Source: Bacteroidota bacterium (lineage in GTDB: Bacteria; Bacteroidota; Bacteroidia; Chitinophagales; BACL12). Taken from it: 64,000 nt of DNA. The notes beneath the pieces were generated by a model that did no database searches, had not been told where the DNA came from, and saw nothing but the letters and a program-made list of their open reading frames with translations. The DNA lies in NCBI GenBank assembly GCA_016706865.1, contig JADJIS010000003.1, positions 1,798,001 through 1,862,000 on the forward strand. Reading direction: 5' to 3'. Position 1 is the stretch's first letter, and each line of letters starts with the position of its first letter. Below, piece after piece: positions 1 to 8,403 of this stretch. A program made the translations under genes and the position numbers.

Positions 1-672
1 AAATGGTTAATGGTAAATTTTAAAATTAATATTCTTCCTGAAAAACATATTGTTGACCGGTATTTAGAATGTGTAAAGGATCACGGAGTTATAAATGATG
101 GGAAAGGATTGGATCATTTTATTCCTCAAAAAGATTTGGTTGATATAACTTCCCTTCCGCCTCAATTTAAAAATGGATATTATGCTTTTGTGATTGGTGC
201 TATGCATTTTACAAAAAAATTACCTCTTGAAAAAGCAATTGCACTTTGTGCCGAATTATCCAAACCAATTGTATTGATCGGCGGAAAAGAGGATATAGAA
301 AAAGGAGAGAAGATTGCAGCAAGTAACCCGAATAAAATTTTTAATGCCTGCGGGAAATTTAATATTAATCAATCCGCTTCCATTATCGAACAATCATTAT
401 TAGTAATCGCACACGATACCGGAATGATGCATATTGCAGCAGCATTAAAAAAGGATATTATTTCTATTTGGGGAAACACCATTCCCGAATTTGGAATGTA
501 TCCATATTTTGGAAATAATAACGATTTAAAATCACAGCGGAATTACCACAAAATAATGGAGGTAACTTCACTCTCTTGTCGCCCATGTTCAAAAATAGGA
601 TTTGACGCCTGCCCCAAGGGTCACTTCAACTGTATGTATCAAATTGACCTCAGCACTCTCAAAAGCCTTTGA
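1..672 (+). CDS. Glycosyltransferase family 9 (heptosyltransferase-like), 5' end cut by window
   Basis: The reading frame is open to base 1, so the N-terminal half lies outside the window; an in-frame ATG at 10 is probably internal. The visible part matches the C-terminal Rossmann half of GT9 enzymes. A strand reading IVLIGGKED is followed by the donor-binding segment HDTGMMHIAAAL and a SIWGNT turn. GT9 enzymes move sugars from activated nucleotide donors onto lipopolysaccharide or related cell-surface glycans at the inner face of the inner membrane. The sugar and acceptor cannot be told from this fragment. A cysteine cluster near the C-terminus (SCRPCSKIG, then CP and C) is common in the family. 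It is followed by purB on the same strand after about 80 bases with its own -7 box, so it probably ends a separate transcription unit. Confidence 0.85.
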   Translation, partial: KWLMVNFKINILPEKHIVDRYLECVKDHGVINDGKGLDHFIPQKDLVDITSLPPQFKNGYYAFVIGAMHFTKKLPLEKAIALCAELSKPIVLIGGKEDIEKGEKIAASNPNKIFNACGKFNINQSASIIEQSLLVIAHDTGMMHIAAALKKDIISIWGNTIPEFGMYPYFGNNNDLKSQRNYHKIMEVTSLSCRPCSKIGFDACPKGHFNCMYQIDLSTLKSL

Positions 673-723
673 TATTGCGGTTTATTACACTAAATGCTGC
701 AAGAGAATTTCAAGGATATTGCT

Positions 724-731
724 TAACTTTG
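724..731 (+). promoter_or_regulatory. Promoter -7 box of purB
   Basis: TAACTTTG matches the Bacteroidota sigma-ABfr -7 consensus TAnnTTTG and lies 20 bases before the purB ATG. No clear TTTG -33 box is seen at the expected distance. Confidence 0.5.
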
Positions 732-751
732 CATCCTAACTTTTTAAGCTC

Positions 752-2104
752 ATGGACGAAAATGCTTTGTTGAACATATCACCAATTGACGGAAGATACC
801 ACTCAAAAGTATCAGAATTATCCGATTATTTTTCTGAATATGCACTGATCAAATTCAGAATTTATGTGGAGATAGAATATTTTATTGCCCTTACCGAATT
901 ACCCATAACACAATTAAAAGATTTCGACAGCGACAACAGAGCTAAATTAAGAAAAATTTATAAAAAATTTAATATTGACGAATGTAAATTGATAAAAGAT
1001 CATGAGAATAAGATCAACCACGATGTAAAAGCCGTGGAATATTATTTAAAAGATAAATTCGAAGATCTTGGATTTGGAAAGTGGAAGGAATTTATTCATT
1101 TTGGATTAACATCACAGGATATAAATAATACAGCGATACCAATTTCTTTTCGCGATTCACTGATAGATGTTTATGCGCCACTTTTAGAGGATCTTATTAA
1201 TATGCTCAGTGAAATGGCAATTGCCTGGACCAAAATTCCTATGCTTGCAAGAACACATGGTCAACCGGCATCACCAACAATGTTGGGAAAAGAAATAAGA
1301 GTATTTATTGAGCGTTTGAGCAAACAAAGAAATGTTTTTAATTCTATTCCCTTCAGTGCGAAATTTGGCGGAGCAACCGGAAATTTTAATGCTCATTTTG
1401 TTGCCTATCCCGATATTGACTGGATATTATTTGCCGATGAATTTGTTTCTGCACGTTTAGGTTTGGAGAGATGCCGATATACAACTCAGGTTGAACACTA
1501 TGATAATTTAGCAGCGGCATTCGACGGATTAAAACGAATAAATACTATCTTGATCGATATGTGTCGCGATTTCTGGACTTATATTTCCATGGATTATTTT
1601 AAACAGAAAATAAATAAAGATGAAGTGGGAAGTTCTGCAATGCCTCATAAAGTAAATCCAATTGATTTCGAAAATGCAGAAGGAAATCTCGGCATTGCAA
1701 ACGCGTTATTTGAACATTTATCAGCAAAATTACCCATCTCCCGTTTACAACGCGACCTCACCGATTCAACGGTATTAAGAAATATCGGAGTTCCAATTGC
1801 GCATTCGGTTATAGCTTTTAAATCCTTATTAAAGGGTTTGAAAAAAATGCAGGTGAACGAACAAAAGATACATGAAGACCTCGACAATAACTGGGCTGTA
1901 ATTTCCGAAGCAATACAAACTATTTTGCGCCGCGAAGGATATCCTCAACCTTACGAAGCACTCAAAGTTTTAACCCGTAACGGAGAAAAGATCACCAAAG
2001 AAACCATGCGTATTTTTATAGATGGACTTGATATCACGGAAGATATAAAAGAACAATTAAGAGGTATCAGTCCGTTTAATTATACCGGAATGCGGTACTT
2101 TTGA
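752..2104 (+). CDS. purB: Adenylosuccinate lyase
   Basis: Cytosolic enzyme of purine synthesis. It splits SAICAR to AICAR and adenylosuccinate to AMP, releasing fumarate in both steps. The 450-residue length and the start NISPIDGRYHSK are those of the E. coli-type PurB subgroup. The fumarase/aspartase superfamily signature loop is present as GSSAMPHKVNPIDFENAEGN, carrying the catalytic serine, and TRTHGQ-like ARTHGQPASP lies upstream. The ATG at 752 follows a -7 box and fits the family start. The gene stands alone between a glycosyltransferase and a small DUF5522 gene. Identity is near certain. Confidence 0.97.
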   Translation: MDENALLNISPIDGRYHSKVSELSDYFSEYALIKFRIYVEIEYFIALTELPITQLKDFDSDNRAKLRKIYKKFNIDECKLIKDHENKINHDVKAVEYYLKDKFEDLGFGKWKEFIHFGLTSQDINNTAIPISFRDSLIDVYAPLLEDLINMLSEMAIAWTKIPMLARTHGQPASPTMLGKEIRVFIERLSKQRNVFNSIPFSAKFGGATGNFNAHFVAYPDIDWILFADEFVSARLGLERCRYTTQVEHYDNLAAAFDGLKRINTILIDMCRDFWTYISMDYFKQKINKDEVGSSAMPHKVNPIDFENAEGNLGIANALFEHLSAKLPISRLQRDLTDSTVLRNIGVPIAHSVIAFKSLLKGLKKMQVNEQKIHEDLDNNWAVISEAIQTILRREGYPQPYEALKVLTRNGEKITKETMRIFIDGLDITEDIKEQLRGISPFNYTGMRYF

Positions 2105-2221
2105 TGAAAGTTATCAGATATCATGCATTTAATGAAAATCGATAGATTAATATTTATCCTTATCCCGGCTGTTCAATTACCAAATTGACAATTATTAAAT
2201 TGAAAATAATTAAACAATTTC

Positions 2222-2359
2222 ATGTCAGAAAAAAAATTGATAGAAAATATCGATTACTATATTAATAAAGAAGGTCTCCTTGTTTTTACAGCAAAATATT
2301 TATTGGAAAGAGGATATTGTTGTGCAAATGGATGTTTGCATTGCCCGTATGGGAAGTAG
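2222..2359 (+). CDS. DUF5522 cysteine-rich small protein (45 aa)
   Basis: A 45-codon gene starting at ATG 2222 and ending at TAG 2359. The protein has a short N-terminal stretch (YYINKEGLLVFTAKYLLERG) and then a cysteine cluster, CCANGCLHCPYG, with cysteines at 33, 34, 38 and 41. This pattern matches the DUF5522 family, whose members are of similar size and function is unknown; the cysteines suggest metal binding. The stop codon lies inside the start of a GAAGTAGG heptamer repeat, so the original C-terminus may have been rewritten by the repeat. The gene sits in the convergent gap between purB and the LolE-like permease. Confidence 0.75.
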   Translation: MSEKKLIENIDYYINKEGLLVFTAKYLLERGYCCANGCLHCPYGK

Positions 2360-2374
2360 GAAGTAGGACATAGG
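2353..2374 (+). repeat. Heptamer array, ACATAGG family (locus 1)
   Basis: About three 7-nt words in tandem: AAGTAGG, AAGTAGG, ACATAGG. The array overlaps the DUF5522 stop codon. The same word family recurs near 6.16, 6.37, 11.43 and 63.08 kb. Confidence 0.7.
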
Positions 2375-2414
2375 AAAAATAAACGTTAGGCCTAAGATTT
2401 AGAGTAAGCCAGAT

Positions 2415-2467
2415 AAATGTACCGATGAACAGCCAAAAAAATGTACCGATGTACCAATTAACAGCCA
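2415..2467 (+). repeat. GTACCGATGAACAGCC repeat (copy pair 1)
   Basis: Two imperfect copies of a roughly 25-nt word, AATGTACCGATGAACAGCC and then AATGTACCGATGTACC-AATTAACAGCC. The same words occur in inverted orientation at 42141-42187. Both loci lie in convergent intergenic gaps. Confidence 0.75.
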
Positions 2468-2532
2468 CGAATAATTATTATTGGAGCATTGATGTTAAAT
2501 GCATAGCATGATTTTTAAGGTCAGATAAAATT

Positions 2533-2575
2533 GTCAATTATCAATTGTCAATTGTCAATTATCAATTATCAATTA
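2533..2575 (+). repeat. TCAATTA/TCAATTG heptamer array
   Basis: Six heptamers in tandem alternating TCAATTA and TCAATTG. The last word supplies the stop codon (TGA on the minus strand, bases 2569-2571) of the permease gene read from the other side. Confidence 0.8.
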
Positions 2576-3804
2576 AATCTGATCGCTTTTATTGGTAGAA
2601 TTTTAGCAACAATTAATGAAGGTATAATTAAAAATAATACTGATATAAAAAACGTACCTGCGTTGATTGCAAGCACCCATAAAATATTTATTTCAACAGG
2701 GGCGGTTGATACATAATAAGATTCTTCGGGCAATTTAATAAAGCCGAATTGTTGTTGAAGGATGCATAATCCCAATCCAACTATATTTCCCCATAACATT
2801 CCACGTAGGATGATATTGGAAGCATTGAGTAAAAATATTTTGCGAATGGATGCATTATTGGAGCCTAGTGCTTTTAATACTCCTATCATATTTGTGCGTT
2901 CGAGTATCAATATGAGTAAGGAAGTAACCATATTAATTAAAGCTACTAATACCATTAATGTTAAAATTATCCATTCATTTACCTTCTGCAAATTCAACCA
3001 ATCAAATACACTGGGAATTATTTGCTGAATGGTTTGTACATCCCAAAATGGATCGGCTTTCTTATCTACTAGTTTTTCAATTTCGGCTATATTATCCGGG
3101 TCATCCACAAAAACCTCGTAACCACCAATTTGATCAGCCTGCCAATTATTTAAACGCTGAATATGACGTATATCAACCAGCACAAATAATTTGTCAAACT
3201 CCTCCAATCCTGTATTATAAATTCCTTCAATTTTTAATCGCCGATACATTTGTTCGTAATCGCCATTTTCTTTTTGGTCTATGATATGAATTAATACGCT
3301 ATCGCCGATCACAAAATTTAACCGGTCAGCCGTTGATCTTGATATTACCATACCTCTGGACACCAATGAATCGGTGAGTGTTATTCCCTTGCCATCCAAC
3401 ATAAATTTATCAAATTGCTCCCAGTCAAAATCGCCACCAATTCCTTTTAAAATAATTCCTTCTATATCGGTTTTAGTTCTGATAATTGCTGCTTTTCTTG
3501 CATAAACCTGCGTTCCGGTAACTCCGGGAATTTTTTGTACCTCATCAACAAATTCCTGATTGCGCGGAATCGGTTCATCATCAAAAGAATTTCTCAGACT
3601 CTCTTTTGCGATATTCACATGTCCCCAAAATCCATAAACCTTATCAGAAATAGTGGAACGAAAACCATTCACCAAAGAAGTGGAAATGATCATTACAGTG
3701 AGACTCAATGCAATTGCCACGCGTGCAATTCCGATGATCAATCGGGAAAAGGAGCGTTCTTTATTATGTAGAATTCGTTTAGTAACAAAAAATTCAAACC
3801 ACAT
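2569..3804 (-). CDS. FtsX/LolE-like ABC transporter permease
   Basis: Inner-membrane permease of the MacB/FtsX type, about 411 residues. There is one membrane segment near residues 25-47 (IIGIARVAIALSLTVMIIS), a long periplasmic region, and three C-terminal membrane segments (WIILTLMVLVALINMVTSLL, then a pair ending FLIIPSLIVAKILP). The N-terminus WFEFFVTKRIL is typical of LolC/LolE proteins, which extract lipoproteins from the inner membrane for transfer to the outer membrane. The cognate ATPase (LolD) is not adjacent, so the lipoprotein-release role is inferred from the family. I chose ATG 3804; an upstream TTG at 3810 is less likely. It is divergent from the muramidase gene. Confidence 0.85.
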   Translation of the reverse strand: MWFEFFVTKRILHNKERSFSRLIIGIARVAIALSLTVMIISTSLVNGFRSTISDKVYGFWGHVNIAKESLRNSFDDEPIPRNQEFVDEVQKIPGVTGTQVYARKAAIIRTKTDIEGIILKGIGGDFDWEQFDKFMLDGKGITLTDSLVSRGMVISRSTADRLNFVIGDSVLIHIIDQKENGDYEQMYRRLKIEGIYNTGLEEFDKLFVLVDIRHIQRLNNWQADQIGGYEVFVDDPDNIAEIEKLVDKKADPFWDVQTIQQIIPSVFDWLNLQKVNEWIILTLMVLVALINMVTSLLILILERTNMIGVLKALGSNNASIRKIFLLNASNIILRGMLWGNIVGLGLCILQQQFGFIKLPEESYYVSTAPVEINILWVLAINAGTFFISVLFLIIPSLIVAKILPIKAIRFN

Positions 3805-3852
3805 CAGCAATTACTTTATAACTTTGGCGTTAGTTTTGAAATAAACCAATAC

Positions 3853-5118
3853 ATGAATATACTTTTTTCCTCCATACTCTGTTTACTTCTCACAAACGCC
3901 TGTAAAAATAGGGAATCTGTAGTTGATATAAATTCCACGAGCACAGAAAATGTATCTCCAATTGATACAAGTTCTGTATACGCTACCGATATTCTCACAG
4001 GAGCAGATCAAACAGAACTTTGGTTACCGCTCATCAAAGGAAAATATATTTCCTGTGTTGTAAATCAAACTTCAGTGATTGGAAAAACGCATCTTGTTGA
4101 TTCCATATTGTCAACCGGTGTAAATGTGGTTAATATTTTTGCCCCGGAACATGGATTCAGAGGAACGGAGGACGCAGGTGCAACAATTTTAAATTCTAAG
4201 GATACAAAAACAGGTTTACAGGTAATTTCTCTTTATGGGTCAAATAAAAAACCACAGTGGAACGACATTGCAGATGCAGAAATAATCATTTTTGATATTC
4301 AGGATGTTGGCGCACGGTTTTACACCTATATTTCCACGCTACATTATGTAATGGAGGCTTGTGCGGAAAATAAAAAACAACTCATCATTCTCGACCGACC
4401 AAATCCAAATGGGTTTTATGTTGATGGTCCTGTTTTAGAAAAAGAATTTTCTTCCTTCGTAGGCATGCATCCTGTCCCAATTGTACACGGAATGACGATT
4501 GGTGAATATGCCCAGATGATAAATGGTGAAAAGTGGCTTGCAAATGGTGTTCAATGTGATCTGATAGTTATACCTTGTAAAAATTACGATCACAAAAAAT
4601 ATTATGAAGTAAAAATTCCTCCATCACCGAATTTAAAATCAATGAAGGCAATTTATTTGTATCCTTCACTTTGTTTATTTGAAGGAACGAACGTGAGTGT
4701 GGGAAGAGGCACCGACAACCCATTTGAACTTTTCGGTTCGCCTTATTTAGAGAAATATTTTAAAAACAATATAACATTTACTCCAATTACAAAACCCGGC
4801 TCAAAAACTCCTCCTTTCATGAATCAACAATGTTACGGATTTGAATATTCGAAAATGGATCTTTTATTAATACGAAAAGGCATTTCTGAGCAGGGATTGG
4901 GGTTAACTGATCTCATTACATCTTATCGCTCCTTTTCTGAAAAAGATAAGTTTTTTCTTCCGAATAACTTCTTTAATAAATTAGCGGGCAACGATGAACT
5001 TATGCAACAATTAAAAGCCGGACTTTCCGTTGGAGAAATACAATTGAGCTGGCAGGACGATCTTATGGCGTTCAAAGAGATCAGAAAAAAATATTTACTT
5101 TATCCCGACTTTGAATAA
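3853..5118 (+). CDS. NamZ-like exo-beta-N-acetylmuramidase (DUF1343, GH171), putative lipoprotein
   Basis: A 421-residue protein matching the YbbC/DUF1343 family, for which NamZ exo-N-acetylmuramidase activity (releasing MurNAc from the non-reducing end of peptidoglycan fragments) is established. Family landmarks are VVNQTSVIGKTHLVD, NIFAPEHGFRGTEDAG, FDIQDVGARFYTYISTLHYVME, LDRPNPNG and FEGTNVSVGRGTDNPFE. The N-terminus MNILFSSILCLLLTNAC looks like a short lipoprotein signal with lipid cysteine at residue 17, so it likely faces the periplasm. It stops one base before fmt starts, suggesting one transcript. Role in cell-wall recycling or scavenging is inferred. Confidence 0.88.
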   Translation: MNILFSSILCLLLTNACKNRESVVDINSTSTENVSPIDTSSVYATDILTGADQTELWLPLIKGKYISCVVNQTSVIGKTHLVDSILSTGVNVVNIFAPEHGFRGTEDAGATILNSKDTKTGLQVISLYGSNKKPQWNDIADAEIIIFDIQDVGARFYTYISTLHYVMEACAENKKQLIILDRPNPNGFYVDGPVLEKEFSSFVGMHPVPIVHGMTIGEYAQMINGEKWLANGVQCDLIVIPCKNYDHKKYYEVKIPPSPNLKSMKAIYLYPSLCLFEGTNVSVGRGTDNPFELFGSPYLEKYFKNNITFTPITKPGSKTPPFMNQQCYGFEYSKMDLLLIRKGISEQGLGLTDLITSYRSFSEKDKFFLPNNFFNKLAGNDELMQQLKAGLSVGEIQLSWQDDLMAFKEIRKKYLLYPDFE

Positions 5119-6048
5119 ATGCAGCATACTCTGAAAATTATATACATGGGAACTCCCGAATTTGCTGTTCCGGGATTAAAGATTTTATTGGAGAACGGAT
5201 TTAATATTGTTGCCGTAGTAACAGTTCCTGATAAGCCTTCAGGTAGAGGATTACAATTACAGCAATCGCCCGTGAAACAATTTGCATTGGCAAATAATAT
5301 TCCTGTTTTACAGCCTGAAAAATTAAAGAACGAAGAATTTATTTCCACACTCCGATCATTTCAGGCTGATCTCCAAGTGGTAGTTGCTTTTCGGATGTTA
5401 CCCGAAATTGTATGGAACATGCCAAGGTTGGGTACATTAAATTTACATGCCTCCCTCCTACCCGATTATCGCGGTGCAGCTCCAATTAATCACGTTATTA
5501 TTAACGGAGAAATGATCACCGGTGCCACAACATTCTTTTTAAAACATGCAATTGATACAGGTGATATATTATTCTCTGAAATAATAGATATTGAGGAAGA
5601 TGATAATGCTGGGACATTGCACGATAAATTAATGCATCTAGGAGCCGAATTAATATTAAAAACTGTAACTGCAATTGAGGAAGGAAATTATACTCCAACA
5701 CCTCAAACAAAATCCTCCCAAAAAATTGCCCCGAAAATATTTAAAGAGGATTGTTTGATCAATTGGAATAACACCACTGAAAATATTAGAAATTTTATTC
5801 GGGGACTTTCACCATATCCAGGTGCATATACTATTGTAAATAATAAATCATTAAAAATATTCAAGGCAGAAAAAGAAATATCCCCGCATAATGAAACTCC
5901 CGGCAAATTAATAACTGATAACAAATCTTATTTAAAGTTTGCAACTACAGATGGTTATATCCTTGTCAAAGAATTACAATCCGAAGGAAAAAAACGGATG
6001 ACAACTTCCGATTTCCTTCGTGGAAATAATCTATCCATAATTAATTAA
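5119..6048 (+). CDS. fmt: Methionyl-tRNA formyltransferase
   Basis: Adds a formyl group from 10-formyl-tetrahydrofolate to Met-tRNA(fMet) for translation initiation. Length is 309 residues. The catalytic triad known from E. coli falls at the same numbers here: Asn108 and His110 in TLNLHASLLPDYRGAAP, and Asp146 in HAIDTGDIL. The N-terminus YMGTPEFAVPGL and the C-terminal OB-like domain (IRGLSPYPGAYT) are present. Its ATG directly follows the stop codon of the NamZ-like gene. The usual partner def is not next to it. Confidence 0.97.
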   Translation: MQHTLKIIYMGTPEFAVPGLKILLENGFNIVAVVTVPDKPSGRGLQLQQSPVKQFALANNIPVLQPEKLKNEEFISTLRSFQADLQVVVAFRMLPEIVWNMPRLGTLNLHASLLPDYRGAAPINHVIINGEMITGATTFFLKHAIDTGDILFSEIIDIEEDDNAGTLHDKLMHLGAELILKTVTAIEEGNYTPTPQTKSSQKIAPKIFKEDCLINWNNTTENIRNFIRGLSPYPGAYTIVNNKSLKIFKAEKEISPHNETPGKLITDNKSYLKFATTDGYILVKELQSEGKKRMTTSDFLRGNNLSIIN

Positions 6049-6149
6049 TTGATTATTTGTAAATCATTAATAATTTCCCAATTAGTCTAATACAATAAGT
6101 AGAAATTAAAGTAATATTTAATGTCAAGCCAATCTCACATCCCTCACCA

Positions 6150-6190
6150 ATGTCCTATATCTCTCCTATTTCCTACTTCCTATATCTTTT
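6150..6190 (-). repeat. Heptamer array, ACATAGG family (locus 2, degenerate)
   Basis: Read on the plus strand as TGTCCTA, then TTTCCTA, CTTCCTA and TATCTTT, i.e. the reverse complement of the ACATAGG/AAGTAGG words. It lies between convergent fmt and the corA-like gene. Confidence 0.6.
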
Positions 6191-6192
6191 CA

Positions 6193-6285
6193 GGCCGGAA
6201 AGTCGGAAAGAACGGGAAGTAACCGGTAAGTAATTTTGAAAAGTAAAATAATTTTTTACGCAAAGTTTTCACGAAGAAATTGAGG
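6193..6285 (+). repeat. Composite GGGAAGT plus ACGAAG repeat (locus 1)
   Basis: A stretch rich in GGAAAG/GGGAAGT words ending in TAATTTT, then a piece reading ACGCAAAGTTTTCACGAAG. The same two word types occur in the same order at 49407-49540, which argues for a shared origin rather than chance. Confidence 0.55.
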
Positions 6286-6365
6286 AAAAGTAAATCATTG
6301 ATATTTTCGTTGTTACATTTAAGTAACATTCAATAATTAAAATAATATAAAATGACAAGGCTTCC

Positions 6366-6428
6366 TACATCCCTCTCCCATGTCCTATGTCAAGTCCTGT
6401 GTCCTGTGTCATGTGTCCTGTGTCCTAA
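6366..6428 (-). repeat. Heptamer array, ACATAGG family (locus 3)
   Basis: Plus-strand words CCTATGT and GTGTCCT in tandem with a few interruptions; on the minus strand they read ACATAGG and ACACAGG. The array ends within three bases of the stop codon of the CorA-like gene. Confidence 0.75.
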
Positions 6429-6430
6429 AC

Positions 6431-7387
6431 TCAGAACCACCTAATCTTTCTAAACACCATATAAAGTATCACAGAAACCAAAACTGCAAGGAACATAATA
6501 ATATAAAATCCATTTACATTGTGATCAAATGGAAGGGTAATAAAATTCATTCCGAAGAAACTTGCAATGAGTGTCGGCACCATTAATATGATGGTGATGG
6601 ATGTTAACCTCTTCATCACAGAGTTCAAATTATTGGAAATAATAGATCCAAATGCATCCATTGTACCATTTAAAATATTGGTATAAACAGTAGCCATTTC
6701 GAGGGCCTGACTACTGTCGATAATTATATCACTCAGGTAATCATTTTTTTCCTCGTCATTTTTAATTCCGAGAAAATTAGTGCGCTGAATTTTCATCATC
6801 AGCAATTCGTTAGCGCGTAGATCCGTTACGAAATACACCAGTGATTTTTGAATATTTAATAACTTGGCAAGTTCCGTATTTCTGCTCGAATGCATCAATT
6901 CCTTTTCGATGAGATAACGTTTTTTATTCATTTCGTTCAGATATTGAATAAAATAAAAAACATTTTTCTCAAATATTTTCATCACGATCATTTCCTTCTC
7001 ATTGGGTGATAAATGTTTTATTGCAATGGAAAAGAACCAATCTATCACTTTATTTTGAGCGGAGCTGATAATAATATTATAATCGTTGGTAAGAATGATA
7101 CCAATTGGTATGGTGATATAAAATGCATCGTTGTCGATACTGTTTTCCATATCATTTTCAATAGGAATATTGATCACGATCAACTTCACATTATCGTCCT
7201 GTTCGAAACGCGAACGTTCATTTATATCAATGGAGTCGAGTAAATAATCGATTGGAATATCAATTGCATCACTTAAGGTAGCAAGGCGCTTGTGGTCGAA
7301 GGGAGGGTGTACATTTATCCAGCAGTCTTTTTCAGGCTTTTCGATCTCTACAATCCCATTATCTGATTTTTTGTAGTATTTGATCAT
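6431..7387 (-). CDS. CorA-family divalent cation transporter
   Basis: A 318-residue CorA-like membrane protein. The N-terminal two thirds are the cytosolic funnel domain, and two membrane helices lie at the C-terminus. The pore signature GMN is present as FFGMNF near residue 279, before the second helix (YIIMFLAVLVSVILYMVF) and a basic tail KIRWF. CorA proteins import Mg2+ and sometimes Co2+ or Ni2+. The second half of the usual GMN(x)PE loop is altered to ITLPFDHN, so selectivity is uncertain. The ATG at 7387 is preceded by GGAG, a good ribosome binding site. Confidence 0.9.
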   Translation of the reverse strand: MIKYYKKSDNGIVEIEKPEKDCWINVHPPFDHKRLATLSDAIDIPIDYLLDSIDINERSRFEQDDNVKLIVINIPIENDMENSIDNDAFYITIPIGIILTNDYNIIISSAQNKVIDWFFSIAIKHLSPNEKEMIVMKIFEKNVFYFIQYLNEMNKKRYLIEKELMHSSRNTELAKLLNIQKSLVYFVTDLRANELLMMKIQRTNFLGIKNDEEKNDYLSDIIIDSSQALEMATVYTNILNGTMDAFGSIISNNLNSVMKRLTSITIILMVPTLIASFFGMNFITLPFDHNVNGFYIIMFLAVLVSVILYMVFRKIRWF

Positions 7388-7498
7388 GACTCTCCATCTG
7401 GACGGTTAAAAATTTGGACGCGCAAAGATAGCCTTTTATATCTATATCTAAAAGGATTCCGGCATTAATAGGAAGCCGTCTAAGGATTGTAGTGTAGT

Positions 7499-8287
7499 TC
7501 AAGGGTAAGCAACCAAACCGTCAAAAACAAATTCACCGGGCCCAATTAGCCAAATATCTTCAAATTTATTATCTGAAGTTGCTGTCAGGGCAACCTTAAG
7601 GGAACCTCCCATAGTTTCAATATCAATAATATGTATGCCTGTTCCAAGTTGTTTTTTTACAACATAACATATTGCAGCAGCGGTAACTCCTGTTCCGCAA
7701 CTCAGGGTTTCGTCCTCCACACCTCTTTCATAAGTTCTTATAAATAATTTCCCGTCCTTCTCCTCCAAAAAATTTACATTGATACCTGCGGGCATAAAAG
7801 GATCACTATATCTTATTGAAGCGCCTTGAGTTTTGACATCCATTTTATCAAGCCCGGAAACAAAAGTGACGTAATGCGGTGACCCGGTATTTAATTGCCA
7901 GTTGTCATCCACGGAAATAACACTTTCAACATTTTGCATTTTAAGGGAAACAATATCCTTATTTATGGTAGCCAAATGTTCTCCATCTACCGCAAGAAAA
8001 CGGTATTCATTCTTGCCTGGCTCCATCATTCTGACAAAATTTACCATACATCTGCCACCATTTCCGCACATGGAACTTGTTTTCCCATCCGCATTGAAGT
8101 AGATCATTTCAAAATCGTAATCCTTATGATTTTCTAAAAACATGACTCCATCTGCGCCAATTCCAAAATGCCGGTCGCATATTTTTGCAACCCAGGCGTC
8201 ATTATTTCTGTCAATTATATTATCGCGATTATCGAATAATATAAAATCGTTTCCAGTTCCCTGATATTTATAAAACTTTAATAACAT
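7499..8287 (-). CDS. dapF: Diaminopimelate epimerase
   Basis: Converts LL- to meso-diaminopimelate for lysine and peptidoglycan synthesis, cytosolic and cofactor-free. The two catalytic cysteines are at 74 (SMCGNGGRC) and 197 (LSCGTGVTAAA). The N-terminus FYKYQGTGNDFILFDN is canonical. Length of 262 residues is normal. No other lysine-pathway gene is adjacent. It is divergent from the HtrA gene. Confidence 0.97.
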   Translation of the reverse strand: MLLKFYKYQGTGNDFILFDNRDNIIDRNNDAWVAKICDRHFGIGADGVMFLENHKDYDFEMIYFNADGKTSSMCGNGGRCMVNFVRMMEPGKNEYRFLAVDGEHLATINKDIVSLKMQNVESVISVDDNWQLNTGSPHYVTFVSGLDKMDVKTQGASIRYSDPFMPAGINVNFLEEKDGKLFIRTYERGVEDETLSCGTGVTAAAICYVVKKQLGTGIHIIDIETMGGSLKVALTATSDNKFEDIWLIGPGEFVFDGLVAYP

Positions 8288-8403
8288 GAATTACGTTAAA
8301 AGCATTTAAAACCGTTAATTATAGTTAGCGAAAATACGACAATCTTTCAGTTCGCGTTTTGTGCATGAAATTTGTTACATAGAAAAAATATAAAAAATAA
8401 ATT

